Shown: positions 1 through 8,358, counted from the stretch's first letter. The stretch is 36,264 nucleotides of DNA from Clostridium punense (GCF_017874425.1 NZ_JAGGLL010000036.1:1-36264), one strand, 5' to 3'. The notes: generated by a model not told the origin, from the letters alone. Made by a program: numbers and translations.

Positions 1-1
1 A

Positions 2-73
2 CAAAAGCGCAAAATTAATGATAGGGCTTTAGAGGTAATTAATTCCTTAATTCACTTAGATGAAGTAAGTTAA
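2..73 (+). CDS. C-terminal end of an upstream gene (partial)
   Basis: An open frame enters the window at base 2 and ends in TAA at 71-73, giving about 23 residues that finish DRALEVINSLIHLDEVS. The composition (Leu, Ile, Glu, Asp, few rare residues) is like the end of a real protein, and the gene lies on the same strand as the GGDEF gene that follows after about 150 bp. The piece is too short to identify a family. It could be chance, because only 23 codons are visible. Confidence 0.4.
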   Translation, partial: QKRKINDRALEVINSLIHLDEVS

Positions 74-226
74 TTTTGTTGTAAAGTGGTGTTAAAATAC
101 TATATCTTTATCATTATCTACTATTTTATTCTTTATTAGAGGTTAGAACAATAAAAATCATGGTTCACTTTTGTTAGAACTTTAATATTATATTATATAG
201 AGGAATATAATGGGGATGAATTAACT

Positions 227-1378
227 TTGGAGAAGAATATATTTCATCATTTAGATAAGCGTAAGATATTTGATATAAAGAGTGCTATTATAACCTTGAT
301 AATTGAAGTCATAGTTGTGACATTTTTTATAGCTTTTCACATTTTAACTAACATTGCAAGTAGCAATGAAATAATAACATACTTTTCTAAATCAAATTTA
401 CTAGAAGTAATGATTAATGGATTTATACTTTATGCAATTATTTATATAATACTCTCAGAAAGAAGGCAAAAAATCGTTGAAAAACAAATGTATGAAAGTG
501 TATTTAAGCATAATTTACACCCAGCTTTTATGATAAATGAAAGGGGAGAAATTACAAAAATTAACGATGCAGCAGAAAAGATGTATGGTTATAAAAAAGA
601 AGAGATAATAGGCTTAGATTATAAGAGGTTCTTGTCCGCTGATGAGGTGATTAAGTCACAAGAAGTGATAACCCAAGTATTAAAAGGGACTGCACAAAAA
701 CAGGAAACTAAAATACAGCATAGAAGTGGTTATGAAATAGATGTGGAGCTTAATGCTATTCCCATAATTGTAGGAAGCAAGGTAGAAGGTGTTGTAGGCT
801 TTATAAAGGATATTTCAGAGGAGAAAAGAAATAAAAAATCCCTAGAAAATGCAAACAAGTACCTAAAGGAAATATCAGAGCTAGATGGACTTATAGGAAT
901 AAAGAATAGAGGTTTTTTCGAGAAGGAAATGAAGGAGCAGTGGGACATTGCTCTAATGAATGGCCGTAATTTATCTTTGATACTTTTAGATGTAGATTTT
1001 TTTAAGACTTATAATGATACCTATGGACATATTATAGGAGATAAATGCCTTAAGCAGGTTACTGAAGCAGTATCAAAAGCTATCAGAAAAGATTTGGATA
1101 CTCTATGCCGTTATGGGGGAGAGGAGTTCATTGTTATTTTACCTGAAACCGACTGCTGTGATGCCTATGTTATAGGAGAAAGAGTAAGAAGCAGTGTAGA
1201 AAACTTAAAAATTCCTCATATAAAATCAGAAGCAAGTAACTTTGTCACTGTTTCTGTAGGAGTATCTAATACTATTCCAAAAGAGGGAGAAAGTTATGAA
1301 GACTTAATAAGCAGAGCAGATGAAGCAATGTACATGGCAAAGAAAAATGGAAGAAACAAGGTTACTTTACTAAAGTAG
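227..1378 (+). CDS. Membrane PAS-GGDEF diguanylate cyclase
   Basis: Likely makes cyclic di-GMP from two GTP at the membrane. Two hydrophobic segments (about residues 19-41 and 61-77) form a short N-terminal anchor, followed by a PAS sensor domain (about 92-200) and a GGDEF domain (about 218-383). The active-site loop is RYGGEEF (GGEEF at 297-301), and the metal-binding DVDFFK strand is at 255-260, so catalysis should be intact. The inhibitory I-site, normally RxxD five residues before GGEEF, reads KDLD, so product inhibition may be weakened. The start is TTG, chosen because a GGGGATG ribosome site lies just upstream and the nearer ATG frames close at once. There is no EAL or HD-GYP domain, and it appears monocistronic. 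The family is certain; the signal sensed is unknown. Confidence 0.9.
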   Translation: MEKNIFHHLDKRKIFDIKSAIITLIIEVIVVTFFIAFHILTNIASSNEIITYFSKSNLLEVMINGFILYAIIYIILSERRQKIVEKQMYESVFKHNLHPAFMINERGEITKINDAAEKMYGYKKEEIIGLDYKRFLSADEVIKSQEVITQVLKGTAQKQETKIQHRSGYEIDVELNAIPIIVGSKVEGVVGFIKDISEEKRNKKSLENANKYLKEISELDGLIGIKNRGFFEKEMKEQWDIALMNGRNLSLILLDVDFFKTYNDTYGHIIGDKCLKQVTEAVSKAIRKDLDTLCRYGGEEFIVILPETDCCDAYVIGERVRSSVENLKIPHIKSEASNFVTVSVGVSNTIPKEGESYEDLISRADEAMYMAKKNGRNKVTLLK

Positions 1379-1599
1379 CAATATTGCAATACTGCAAAGT
1401 GTACTTATTTTAAGAGAAACCGCATATTTACAACACTCAGATTTATAAAGGTTATAAGTCTTGCAGTGAGAGGGGGACTACTTTTGTGGTTTACTCATAA
1501 TATAAGTTTTAAAAACTATTTAGTTTCTCAAAAAAAAGTTTACTATTAATAGGAAAGCAACAGGGCATTTACTAAGTGTCTTGTTTTGCTATATAAAGA

Positions 1600-1630
1600 C
1601 CCCTACATCTTTTAAAGATGCAGGGGTTTT
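1600..1630. terminator. Bidirectional intrinsic terminator
   Basis: A 12-bp stem with one mismatch (CCCCTACATCTT paired with AAGATGCAGGGG) is flanked by T-rich runs on both strands. It lies at the 3' end of the minus-strand phosphonate-type importer operon and could also stop read-through from the GGDEF gene. The stretch 1379-1599 before it shows no gene. Confidence 0.8.
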
Positions 1631-1639
1631 CACTATAAA

Positions 1640-2710
1640 CTATTGCTTAGGTTGGGATTTTCCATCATATTTTTCTATCCACTGTTTTAAGATATCTTCT
1701 CTATTTGCAGCAGCCCATTTTAAATTGTTGTTAATGATTTGATCTAGAGGTTTAGAAGGGAAACCTTCAGGTATGGAGCTTCCTACGTCTAAGGTTGTAA
1801 TAGCGTAGTTTTTACCATACATAGTCATAACTTCTTTTCCAATGGCCCAATCTAAGAAGATTTTAGCTTCAGGTTTTATTTCCTTCTTTTTAATTAAAGC
1901 ATTTGCTTCTAAGTCCCAACCAGACTTTTCAGTTGGGAACACAACTTCTACAGGGTAACCCTCTTTCTTAAGTTGAATAGCCTTCCAATCGTAGGATATT
2001 CCAATTGGGTATTCTCCTGAAGCTGCCATTTTAGCTGGGGCTGAACCTGAGTGAGTATATACCCCAATATTTTCATGAAGCTTATCCATGTAAGCAAAGG
2101 CAGAGTCTTTTCCCATAAGCTGCATCCAAGCTGATACTGAGATAAAGCCTGTTCCAGAAGACTGTGGATTTGGCATTACAATAAGCCCCTTATAAGCTGG
2201 ATTTATAAGGTCTGCATAAGACTTAGGAATTGGTAAGTTTCTTTTTTCTAATTCCTTAGTATTAACTGTAATTGCTGTAATGAAGGCATCTATACCTACC
2301 CAAGAAGGGGTTTCACCTTCTCCTTTAAATTGTGCTGGAATATTTTCAACACCCTTTGGAGCATAAGGTTCCAATGTTTTTTGCCCATCTGCTAGTAATA
2401 GGCTTGTAGCAGCTAGTCCCCAAACTACATCTGCTTGAGGATTATCCTTTTCAGCAATAAGCCTTGCAGTAATATCTCCTGTGGCAGCTCTCACAATATT
2501 TAGGTTAATTTCAGGATGCTCCTTCTTAAAAGGCTCAAGGTAAGTATTAATTTGAGCTTCTTCAATGGCAGTATAGATTGTAAGTTCCGTAGGCTTTTTA
2601 GTGTCGGCCACTGTGCTAGTTTCTTTTGTTTTAGAAGAGCCACAACCTGTTAATGTAAGAGTTAGAGTTAATGGTAAAAGTAATTTGCATAATAAGTTTT
2701 TTCCTTTCAT
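1640..2710 (-). CDS. ABC importer substrate-binding lipoprotein, 2-aminoethylphosphonate type (AepX/PhnS-like)
   Basis: Extracytoplasmic binding protein of 356 residues. The signal peptide ends in the lipobox LTGC with Cys23 as lipidation site. The mature part begins with TELTIYTAIEEAQ and contains QADVVWGLAATSLL (about residues 93-107) and the segment MPNPQSSGTG, which I recognise from binding proteins assigned to 2-aminoethylphosphonate; ferric-iron binding proteins share the fold but usually show a Tyr-Tyr iron site instead. It is the last gene of a three-gene operon, 17 bp after the permease, with an AAAGGGG ribosome site. The ligand is inferred from family resemblance. No phnW or phnX catabolic gene is next to it, so another phosphonate or phosphate ester is possible. 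Confidence 0.8.
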   Translation of the reverse strand: MKGKNLLCKLLLPLTLTLTLTGCGSSKTKETSTVADTKKPTELTIYTAIEEAQINTYLEPFKKEHPEINLNIVRAATGDITARLIAEKDNPQADVVWGLAATSLLLADGQKTLEPYAPKGVENIPAQFKGEGETPSWVGIDAFITAITVNTKELEKRNLPIPKSYADLINPAYKGLIVMPNPQSSGTGFISVSAWMQLMGKDSAFAYMDKLHENIGVYTHSGSAPAKMAASGEYPIGISYDWKAIQLKKEGYPVEVVFPTEKSGWDLEANALIKKKEIKPEAKIFLDWAIGKEVMTMYGKNYAITTLDVGSSIPEGFPSKPLDQIINNNLKWAAANREDILKQWIEKYDGKSQPKQ

Positions 2711-2727
2711 AATAAACCCCTTTCAAG

Positions 2728-4428
2728 CTATATGGATTTAGTAACTTTCCATTTTTGTGATGATTTTTTTATATTCTTAGAAATTGTCTCATAGACAACC
2801 TTTACTACTATATTTGTTAAGAGTATTAATACAGCCATGGCTGCAGCGGATCCACCATCTCCATTCTCACTTAGCTTTAATATGGAGATGGAAGCTGTTT
2901 GAGTCTTAGGCGTGTACAAAAATATAAGTGCTGAAACAGTAACCATGGAATTTAAGAAATAGTACATAGCTACCTCTAGAATAGCTTCTAGAGACAGAGG
3001 CAAGGTAACCTTGAAAAATAATCTGTAAAAGGGCACCTTCATAGATTTTGCAACGATTTCAAACTCTTCATCCAGCATCTTTAAGGCTGTAGTTGAGGTC
3101 ATAAAAGATACGGAATAGAAGTGAACTATATTTGCAAGAACTAGTATTCCAATGGTTTTGTACATAAAGTTTAATGGATTATTGCTGCTATTAAAGAAAA
3201 ATATATAAGAAAGACCAATAACGAGGCCAGGCAGTGCTAAGGGAATCATAGACAGAAAATATCCAACCTGTCTTATAGCCTTAAATCGCTTAATTTTTTC
3301 TATGAAGTAAGCAGCAGTAAAGGTAAATACTGTTCCAAAGGCTGCGGTAAGGAGAGAAACCTTCAAGCTATTAATATAGGTATCCCAACCGCTATTCATT
3401 AAACCACTAAATTTATAGTGCTTTAGGGTAGGCTTTATATCATAAGGCCATAGATTAATAAAAGAACCAAGGGTTGCAGTTAATATTAGGGTGATAATTA
3501 TAATAGCTGTAACTGAGCAAATAAAAAATAGAATTCCATCCCTAAGTTTATTTTCTTTTATCACATAGGTGCTTGATTTAGCGCTTATGGTAACTCCCTG
3601 CTTTTTCAGCGCAAGTCTATCAATAAAAAAGGCTATTAAAACAGGAATTAGCATAACTATAGAAGCTACAGCTCCCATGGGCATATTAAATTGACCTACG
3701 ATTTGCTTGTATATGTCTGTGGCTAGTACATTGTAATTTCCTCCGAGAATTTTAGGTGCTCCAAAGTCAGTAAAACAGAGGATGAAGGTAACAAAGATGG
3801 AGCTGATTAAGGAATACTTTATACTAGGCAAGGTAATTCTAAAAAAGGTTCTAAAGCTACTGGTATTAAGAACCTGTGCTGTTTCATATAATCTATAATC
3901 TGCCATAGAAAGACCTACAGATAGTATTAAAAACACCTGAGGAAAAGCAAAGATTACCTCAGAGATAATAATCCCCACAGGACCATAGAGATTTATATCC
4001 ATACCTAGGGTTGTAAAAATTCCTTTATTCCCAAATAAATAGATTAAAGCTATGCTGTATAGCATACTTGGTGCAAATAAAGGCAAGATGGCAACAACCT
4101 TAAAAAAACCTTTCAGCCTCATAGCAGTTCTATGAATTCCATAAGCATAGGCAAAGCCTAGAAAAACTGCTATGAGAGAAGAAAGTATAGATATAAATAG
4201 GGAATTACTTAAAGAACTTAGTAATGCCGGGGTGGTAAAATAAACACTAAAATTTTTAATTCCTATAAAGTCTCCCTTTGTATCAGTAAATGCTTTTGCA
4301 AATAAGGAAGTAAAGGGAAGGGCTATAAAAATTACAAGCAGTACCGTGATTAGGAAGATGATTGTTCCTTGAAGGTACTTTTCATTTAAAGAAAATTCCT
4401 TATTGACCTTTGAGTTTTGTTTTTCCAT
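2728..4428 (-). CDS. Double-length ABC importer permease, 2-aminoethylphosphonate/Fe3+ type (AepW/PhnU-like)
   Basis: Membrane channel of the importer, 566 residues. Two homologous FbpB-like halves (roughly residues 20-280 and 300-560) each carry about six transmembrane helices and an EAA-type cytoplasmic loop for the ATPase, seen as FFRITLP in the first half and FFKVTLP in the second. One polypeptide therefore supplies both permease subunits, as is usual in this subfamily. An upstream in-frame GTG (4440) and ATG (4437) exist, but AGGTGAT lies at the right distance only for the ATG at 4428 (MEKQNSK), so that start is used. It sits 12 bp after the ATPase gene and 17 bp before the binding protein, consistent with one transcript. 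Confidence 0.85.
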   Translation of the reverse strand: MEKQNSKVNKEFSLNEKYLQGTIIFLITVLLVIFIALPFTSLFAKAFTDTKGDFIGIKNFSVYFTTPALLSSLSNSLFISILSSLIAVFLGFAYAYGIHRTAMRLKGFFKVVAILPLFAPSMLYSIALIYLFGNKGIFTTLGMDINLYGPVGIIISEVIFAFPQVFLILSVGLSMADYRLYETAQVLNTSSFRTFFRITLPSIKYSLISSIFVTFILCFTDFGAPKILGGNYNVLATDIYKQIVGQFNMPMGAVASIVMLIPVLIAFFIDRLALKKQGVTISAKSSTYVIKENKLRDGILFFICSVTAIIIITLILTATLGSFINLWPYDIKPTLKHYKFSGLMNSGWDTYINSLKVSLLTAAFGTVFTFTAAYFIEKIKRFKAIRQVGYFLSMIPLALPGLVIGLSYIFFFNSSNNPLNFMYKTIGILVLANIVHFYSVSFMTSTTALKMLDEEFEIVAKSMKVPFYRLFFKVTLPLSLEAILEVAMYYFLNSMVTVSALIFLYTPKTQTASISILKLSENGDGGSAAAMAVLILLTNIVVKVVYETISKNIKKSSQKWKVTKSI

Positions 4429-4440
4429 AGTATTCATCAC

Positions 4441-5433
4441 CTATGCACAACTTTCTTTATTAAGTTTTACAGCATTTTCATAGGAAAAATTAAAATATAT
4501 TGTGTCTCCAACCTTTATGTTATGCTTTTCTATTAAACTAGTAGGTAAGTTAACTTTAATATTAGTGGATTTATAGAGCACAGTGCCTAAATAATGGGAT
4601 CCCTTATACTCTATATCCTGAAGAGTTCCTGTAAGGGCATTTTTACACCCAGTATCCCTAAGAATTACATCTTCAGGCCTTATGGCATAAATTTCTTTGC
4701 CTACCATTGGTTCAATAAAGTTTATAGAGCCTATAAAGTCAGCCACAAAGGAATTTGCAGGAGCTTTATAAATCTCCTGAGGGGTTCCAATTTGCATTAT
4801 TTCTCCACTGTTCATTACCACAATCTTATCAGCCATAGTTAAAGCTTCTTCTTGATCATGAGTAACCATAATTGTAGTAATATTAAGCCGCTTTTGAAGG
4901 GTTCTTATTTGGTTTCTAAGCTTAACTCGAACCTTTGCATCTAAAGCTGAAAGAGGTTCATCTAGAAGTAGAAAATCTGGATTAGGTGCAAGAGCTCGGG
5001 CTAAGGCAACCCTTTGCTGCATTCCTCCTGAAAGCTCACTAGGATACTTTCCATCACAATCTTGAAGTTCTACCAGCTCCAATACTTCTTTAACCCTTTT
5101 TCTTATATCGGGCCGTCTCACTTTTTTATTTTCAACACCGAAGGCTATGTTTTTATAAACTGTCATGTTAGGAAACAAGGCATAGGATTGAAAAACTATA
5201 CCAAAGTTTCTTTCATGGGAAGGTGCTTTAGTGATATTTCTACCATTTAAAAACAGCTTTCCTTCATGGTTGTCTTCAAGGCCACCGATTATCCTAAGAA
5301 GTGTAGTTTTCCCACAACCACTAGGACCAAGTAAGCACACAAGCTCTCCTTTTTCTATAGAAAGAGAAATATGTTTTAAAGCTGCTAGGTTACCATAGTT
5401 TTTGCTAACAGCTTCTATCTCTAAAAAACTCAT
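4441..5433 (-). CDS. ABC importer ATPase, 2-aminoethylphosphonate/Fe3+ type (AepV/PhnT-like)
   Basis: Energises the importer by ATP hydrolysis at the cytoplasmic face; 330 residues. Walker A is GPSGCGKTT (36-44), the signature is LSGGMQQR, Walker B is LLLDEPLSALD, and the switch His lies in VTHDQEEA. A C-terminal TOBE-like region (about 240-330, with IRPEDV) follows, as in FbpC/PotA-type ATPases. A longer frame begins at 5487, but its first 18 codons run through the operator palindrome and a perfect AAAGGAGAT site precedes the ATG at 5433, so the shorter form is chosen. It is the first gene of the operon, transcribed from the promoter at 5492-5520. Confidence 0.88.
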   Translation of the reverse strand: MSFLEIEAVSKNYGNLAALKHISLSIEKGELVCLLGPSGCGKTTLLRIIGGLEDNHEGKLFLNGRNITKAPSHERNFGIVFQSYALFPNMTVYKNIAFGVENKKVRRPDIRKRVKEVLELVELQDCDGKYPSELSGGMQQRVALARALAPNPDFLLLDEPLSALDAKVRVKLRNQIRTLQKRLNITTIMVTHDQEEALTMADKIVVMNSGEIMQIGTPQEIYKAPANSFVADFIGSINFIEPMVGKEIYAIRPEDVILRDTGCKNALTGTLQDIEYKGSHYLGTVLYKSTNIKVNLPTSLIEKHNIKVGDTIYFNFSYENAVKLNKESCA

Positions 5434-5462
5434 ATAAATCTCCTTTGAAATTAATAAACAAT

Positions 5463-5489
5463 AGTTGTGTTCAAATATTGAACACAACT
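5463..5489. promoter_or_regulatory. Operator 1 of the phosphonate-type importer operon
   Basis: Perfect 12-bp inverted repeat with a 3-bp centre: arm AGTTGTGTTCAA at 5463-5474, its reverse complement at 5478-5489. The core is GTTCA-N5-TGAAC. It begins about 3 bp beyond the -10 box of the minus-strand promoter, so it covers the predicted transcription start. A bound repressor would block the polymerase, and the transcript would start with a hairpin. Confidence 0.75.
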
Positions 5490-5491
5490 TA

Positions 5492-5520
5492 ATTTTACCT
5501 TAATATTCCTAGAGAGTCAA
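5492..5520 (-). promoter_or_regulatory. Sigma-A promoter of the phosphonate-type importer operon
   Basis: On the minus strand, TTGACT (plus positions 5515-5520) and TAAAAT (5492-5497) are separated by exactly 17 bp. This gives a near-consensus promoter about 60 bp upstream of the ATPase start. Operators lie on both sides of it. Confidence 0.75.
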
Positions 5521-5528
5521 TGAGATAT

Positions 5529-5543
5529 GTTCATTTTATGAAC
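5529..5543. promoter_or_regulatory. Operator 2 of the phosphonate-type importer operon
   Basis: GTTCA-TTTTA-TGAAC, the same 5-5-5 dyad as operator 1, centred at 5536, exactly 60 bp from the centre of operator 1 (5476). It lies 8 bp upstream of the -35 box. The regulator that reads it is not encoded next to the operon. Confidence 0.65.
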
Positions 5544-5978
5544 GTAATATCGAAATTTAAATGAAGGGAAAAATGTTCCAAGAAAATATTAATATAGTTT
5601 TAAAATTAGAAAAAAAGAAACATTTATGGAAAATATAAGTTGCTTAATTTTGGGTTTAATTGAGATTGTGATGAAGTAAAAGGAAAAGAGACTTGCAGAG
5701 AAATAAAAGGAAAAATCAGGGTTAAACTGAGATAATTCGCAACTTAACTATGTTTTATTTTTGTATGAAATGTTATATAATAATTACATAATATGGTGAA
5801 TTTTACTATATAGGGATTTTAGGTTAGTTATGCAACAATATTAGGGGTGACTATTAAAGTGTGGGATGAAAATAATGATATTTAAGAGGGGGCATGATTC
5901 ATCAGAATATAGGTTATGTAGAGAACAAAGACATATTAGCCAATGGTAGGTTAATGTAATTATAAGTGAGGAGTAAAT
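5544..5978. other. Intergenic region between divergent operons
   Basis: About 430 bp of AT-rich DNA between the minus-strand importer operon and the plus-strand esterase-like gene. I see no gene and no confident promoter. A 27-codon ATG frame at about 5866-5949 lacks a ribosome site and was not accepted. Confidence 0.5.
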
Positions 5979-7322
5979 ATGGGGAAGTTTAAAAAGACAA
6001 TAATTTTTACTTTGATTATAATAGTTGTAATTTTGGGAACTTGTGGTTTTTATTATGTAAAAAGAAATTTGGTGACTAAAGCTTTAAAAAAAGAGCTAAT
6101 ACCATTAAAAACTGTAGAAGCTTCCAGTAGCTTTGAAGATATGGAGCCTTTAAAAGAGGTGCTTAAAGACAAACAAATAGTGGCAATGGGAGAAGCAACT
6201 CATGGAACAAGCGAGTTTTTTAAGATGAAGCATAGAATGCTTGAATTCTTAGTGGAAGAAATGGGTTATAGAGTCTTTGCCATAGAGGGGGACTTTGGAG
6301 CTGCAGAGATTATCAATGATTATGTGTTAAAGGGTGAAGGAACTGCAAAGGAAGCTTTAGGAGCTATGGAAATGTGGCAATGGGACACTACAGAAGTTTT
6401 AAACATGATAGAGTGGATGAGAAAATACAATGAAGACCCAAGCCATGAAAGAAAGGTTAAATTTTATGGTTTTGATATGCAAAGTAAGGAACATAGTGTT
6501 AGAAGTCTATTTAAATATTTAGAGAAAACAGATGAAACTGTCAGCAAGGAGTATAGACAAAAATTCGAAAGATATATAAATAACAGTATAAGGGTTCTTA
6601 AGAGAGAAGATTATGATTCTGTGCTAACACATACTCCTGAATTAATGGGCGTGTTAGAAAAAAATAAAGAAAGCTTTGTAAGCAAGACTTCAGCAGAAGA
6701 ATATAATAGAGCAGTTCAGCATTTAAAAATAATAAACAAAAATGCTAAGTACTTTAAAGCTAGAATTGTGGATGTTTACGGAGTAGATTCTGAGTCAAAC
6801 AATTTAAGGGATGAAGCTATGGCTGAAAATGTTAAATGGATAATAGATTATGAAAGTAAACTTGGCAATGAAAAAATTATGCTTTGGGGTCACAATTTTC
6901 ATATAACTAAATTAAGTCCAGATTTTACAGCAATGGGAGAACAACTAAGTAAATTATACGGGGATAAATATTACTCTGTTGCTTTTGATTTTCATGAAGG
7001 TTCCTTCAATGCAATACAATCAGACTCAAGAGGCTTCTATACAGGTGGAGTTATGAAATTTACTATTAAACCAATGAAAATTAAGATGCTTTCCGATAGC
7101 TTTGTTGACACGGGAATTTACTTAGGTTTTCTTGATTTTAAAAAGGCTTCAGAAGAAGAGGAAATTAAGGAATTAATTATGAAGCAACAAAGAATACACT
7201 TTGTTGCGAATGGATATGTAGACAATGAAGAGTGGTTATATAAAAGAATAACTCCAACAAAGTCCTTTGATGGACTAATATTTATTAAAGATACAACTGA
7301 AGTAACAAAGATAATTAGATAA
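5979..7322 (+). CDS. Erythromycin-esterase-family protein, membrane anchored
   Basis: 447 residues. One N-terminal transmembrane segment (about 7-27) is followed by an Ere-like catalytic domain. Visible family motifs are GEATHGT (71-77) with the putative catalytic His75, EGD at 103-105, RDEAMAEN (277-284) and WGHNFHI (303-309). Family members hydrolyse the macrolide lactone (EreA/EreB) or are succinoglycan-biosynthesis-like proteins of unknown substrate, so macrolide resistance cannot be assumed. The N-terminal anchor places the domain outside the membrane, unlike cytosolic EreA. The start is fixed by GTGAGGAG seven bases upstream. The next gene begins 22 bp later, which suggests co-transcription with the tandem membrane proteins. 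Confidence 0.8.
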   Translation: MGKFKKTIIFTLIIIVVILGTCGFYYVKRNLVTKALKKELIPLKTVEASSSFEDMEPLKEVLKDKQIVAMGEATHGTSEFFKMKHRMLEFLVEEMGYRVFAIEGDFGAAEIINDYVLKGEGTAKEALGAMEMWQWDTTEVLNMIEWMRKYNEDPSHERKVKFYGFDMQSKEHSVRSLFKYLEKTDETVSKEYRQKFERYINNSIRVLKREDYDSVLTHTPELMGVLEKNKESFVSKTSAEEYNRAVQHLKIINKNAKYFKARIVDVYGVDSESNNLRDEAMAENVKWIIDYESKLGNEKIMLWGHNFHITKLSPDFTAMGEQLSKLYGDKYYSVAFDFHEGSFNAIQSDSRGFYTGGVMKFTIKPMKIKMLSDSFVDTGIYLGFLDFKKASEEEEIKELIMKQQRIHFVANGYVDNEEWLYKRITPTKSFDGLIFIKDTTEVTKIIR

Positions 7323-7344
7323 TTAAAAAGGGGGATATAGTAAG

Positions 7345-7791
7345 ATGGATATGGACAATAAAGAGCTGTATGAGAACTTACCTGAGGGGTATTTAGAACA
7401 AAGAAGAAAAAGAGATTTACGCTATGTGTGGAGCTTGTATGCATATTGTGTTTTTTCAGTATTAGTTACCTATGGCATACTATCCACTGAAAGGGGGACT
7501 ATTGGAAGTTTACTTTTCTATGGAGTTATGGGTATTAATGTAATCACCATGATGACAAGCTTCACAAATAAAAGAATCTATAATAATATTCCAATGCCTA
7601 ACCATGGGGATATAAAGGTATTTACTAAGAAAGAGGTACTATTATATGCATTACCTATAATAATAATATTGCCCTTTATATTCGGAACAATGTACAGATA
7701 CTTGAGCTTTATTGTGCCTGCCTATGTTGCAGCTAGCATATTTACTAGACCTAGGGATGCTTTTGATAAGGCCAGAGAAAGGCACTATTAA
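7345..7791 (+). CDS. Four-helix membrane protein, tandem paralogue A
   Basis: 148 residues, not recognised. A charged N-terminus (NKELYENLPEGYL) precedes about four hydrophobic segments (roughly 28-46, 52-72, 93-113 and 117-133), and the protein ends in a charged FDKARERHY tail. It follows the esterase-like gene by 22 bp and has an AGGGGG ribosome site. The next gene encodes a clear paralogue with the same N-terminus, the same spacing of helices and nearly the same tail (FDKVNKRHY), so the pair arose by tandem duplication. No enzyme motif is visible. Such small membrane proteins often accompany immunity or stress functions, but that is only a guess. Confidence 0.75.
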   Translation: MDMDNKELYENLPEGYLEQRRKRDLRYVWSLYAYCVFSVLVTYGILSTERGTIGSLLFYGVMGINVITMMTSFTNKRIYNNIPMPNHGDIKVFTKKEVLLYALPIIIILPFIFGTMYRYLSFIVPAYVAASIFTRPRDAFDKARERHY

Positions 7792-7811
7792 TTATCATGG
7801 GAGGTAATGAA

Positions 7812-8255
7812 GTGAAGAGAGATAACAAGGAAGTATATGAGAATTTACCTGAGGGGTATTTAAAGAAGAGAAAAACATGGGATTTATTTTATGTGTGGAG
7901 TTTGTATGTATATTGCATTTTTTCAGTGTCGAACACCTATGGCATAGTACCTATTAAAAAGGGCACTTTTGTCTTACTATCAGTTGTAATTATAGGTATA
8001 AACGTATTCACTTTAATGATGAGCTTCACAAGTAAGAGATTATATAATAATATTCAAATATTTAACTACGGAGATATAAAGGTATTTACTAAAATGGAAG
8101 TGTTACTATATGCACTACCCGTAATAATAGTTATACCTTTTGCATGGAAAACAATGCTTTTCTATTACTTCTTTATTGGTGGTGTATATATGGCAACTAG
8201 GTGGATAAATAGACCCTTGGATTTCTTTGACAAAGTAAATAAAAGGCACTATTAA
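7812..8255 (+). CDS. Four-helix membrane protein, tandem paralogue B
   Basis: 147 residues, closely similar to its neighbour along its whole length (for example YENLPEGYL, DIKVFTK and EVLLYALP in both). An ATG at 7797 is in frame, but it lies upstream of GGGAGGT; the GTG at 7812 sits seven bases after that site and gives MKRDNKEVYENL, which aligns without gaps to MDMDNKELYENL of paralogue A. The GTG start is therefore preferred. About four transmembrane segments are predicted. Function unknown. Confidence 0.75.
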   Translation: MKRDNKEVYENLPEGYLKKRKTWDLFYVWSLYVYCIFSVSNTYGIVPIKKGTFVLLSVVIIGINVFTLMMSFTSKRLYNNIQIFNYGDIKVFTKMEVLLYALPVIIVIPFAWKTMLFYYFFIGGVYMATRWINRPLDFFDKVNKRHY

Positions 8256-8274
8256 TTATAAGGAGCATACGTAA

Positions 8275-8358
8275 ATGAGAAACACTATAGCTGTAATTTT
8301 TATAATGGTTATTGCACTATTATGTTCAGGAAATTATATAAAGAAAAATAAACAGTAA
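8275..8358 (+). CDS. 27-residue single-helix membrane peptide
   Basis: Small frame MRNTIAVIFIMVIALLCSG followed by a short Lys/Asn tail, ending at TAA 8356-8358. An AAGGAG site at 8260-8265 lies nine bases before the ATG, and the gene follows paralogue B by 19 bp. The peptide is one hydrophobic helix with a Cys near its end, but LLCS is not a proper lipobox because Leu occupies the -1 position. A weak AT-rich hairpin (8358-8379) follows the stop. It may be a translated membrane microprotein of this cluster, or chance. Confidence 0.5.
   Translation: MRNTIAVIFIMVIALLCSGNYIKKNKQ

Noticed and set aside
730-948. Minus-strand frame of 72 codons
   Set aside because: It lies inside the PAS-GGDEF gene and has the Ser/Phe-rich composition of antisense frames; no ribosome site.
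4594-5250. Plus-strand frames inside the importer ATPase gene
   Set aside because: Antisense shadows of a gene with all ABC motifs.
5866-5949. 27-codon ATG frame before the Ere-like gene
   Set aside because: No ribosome site and no protein-like pattern.
5979-7322. Calling the Ere-like gene a macrolide resistance gene
   Set aside because: The family also contains proteins of other function, and this one is membrane anchored; sequence alone cannot show macrolide hydrolysis.
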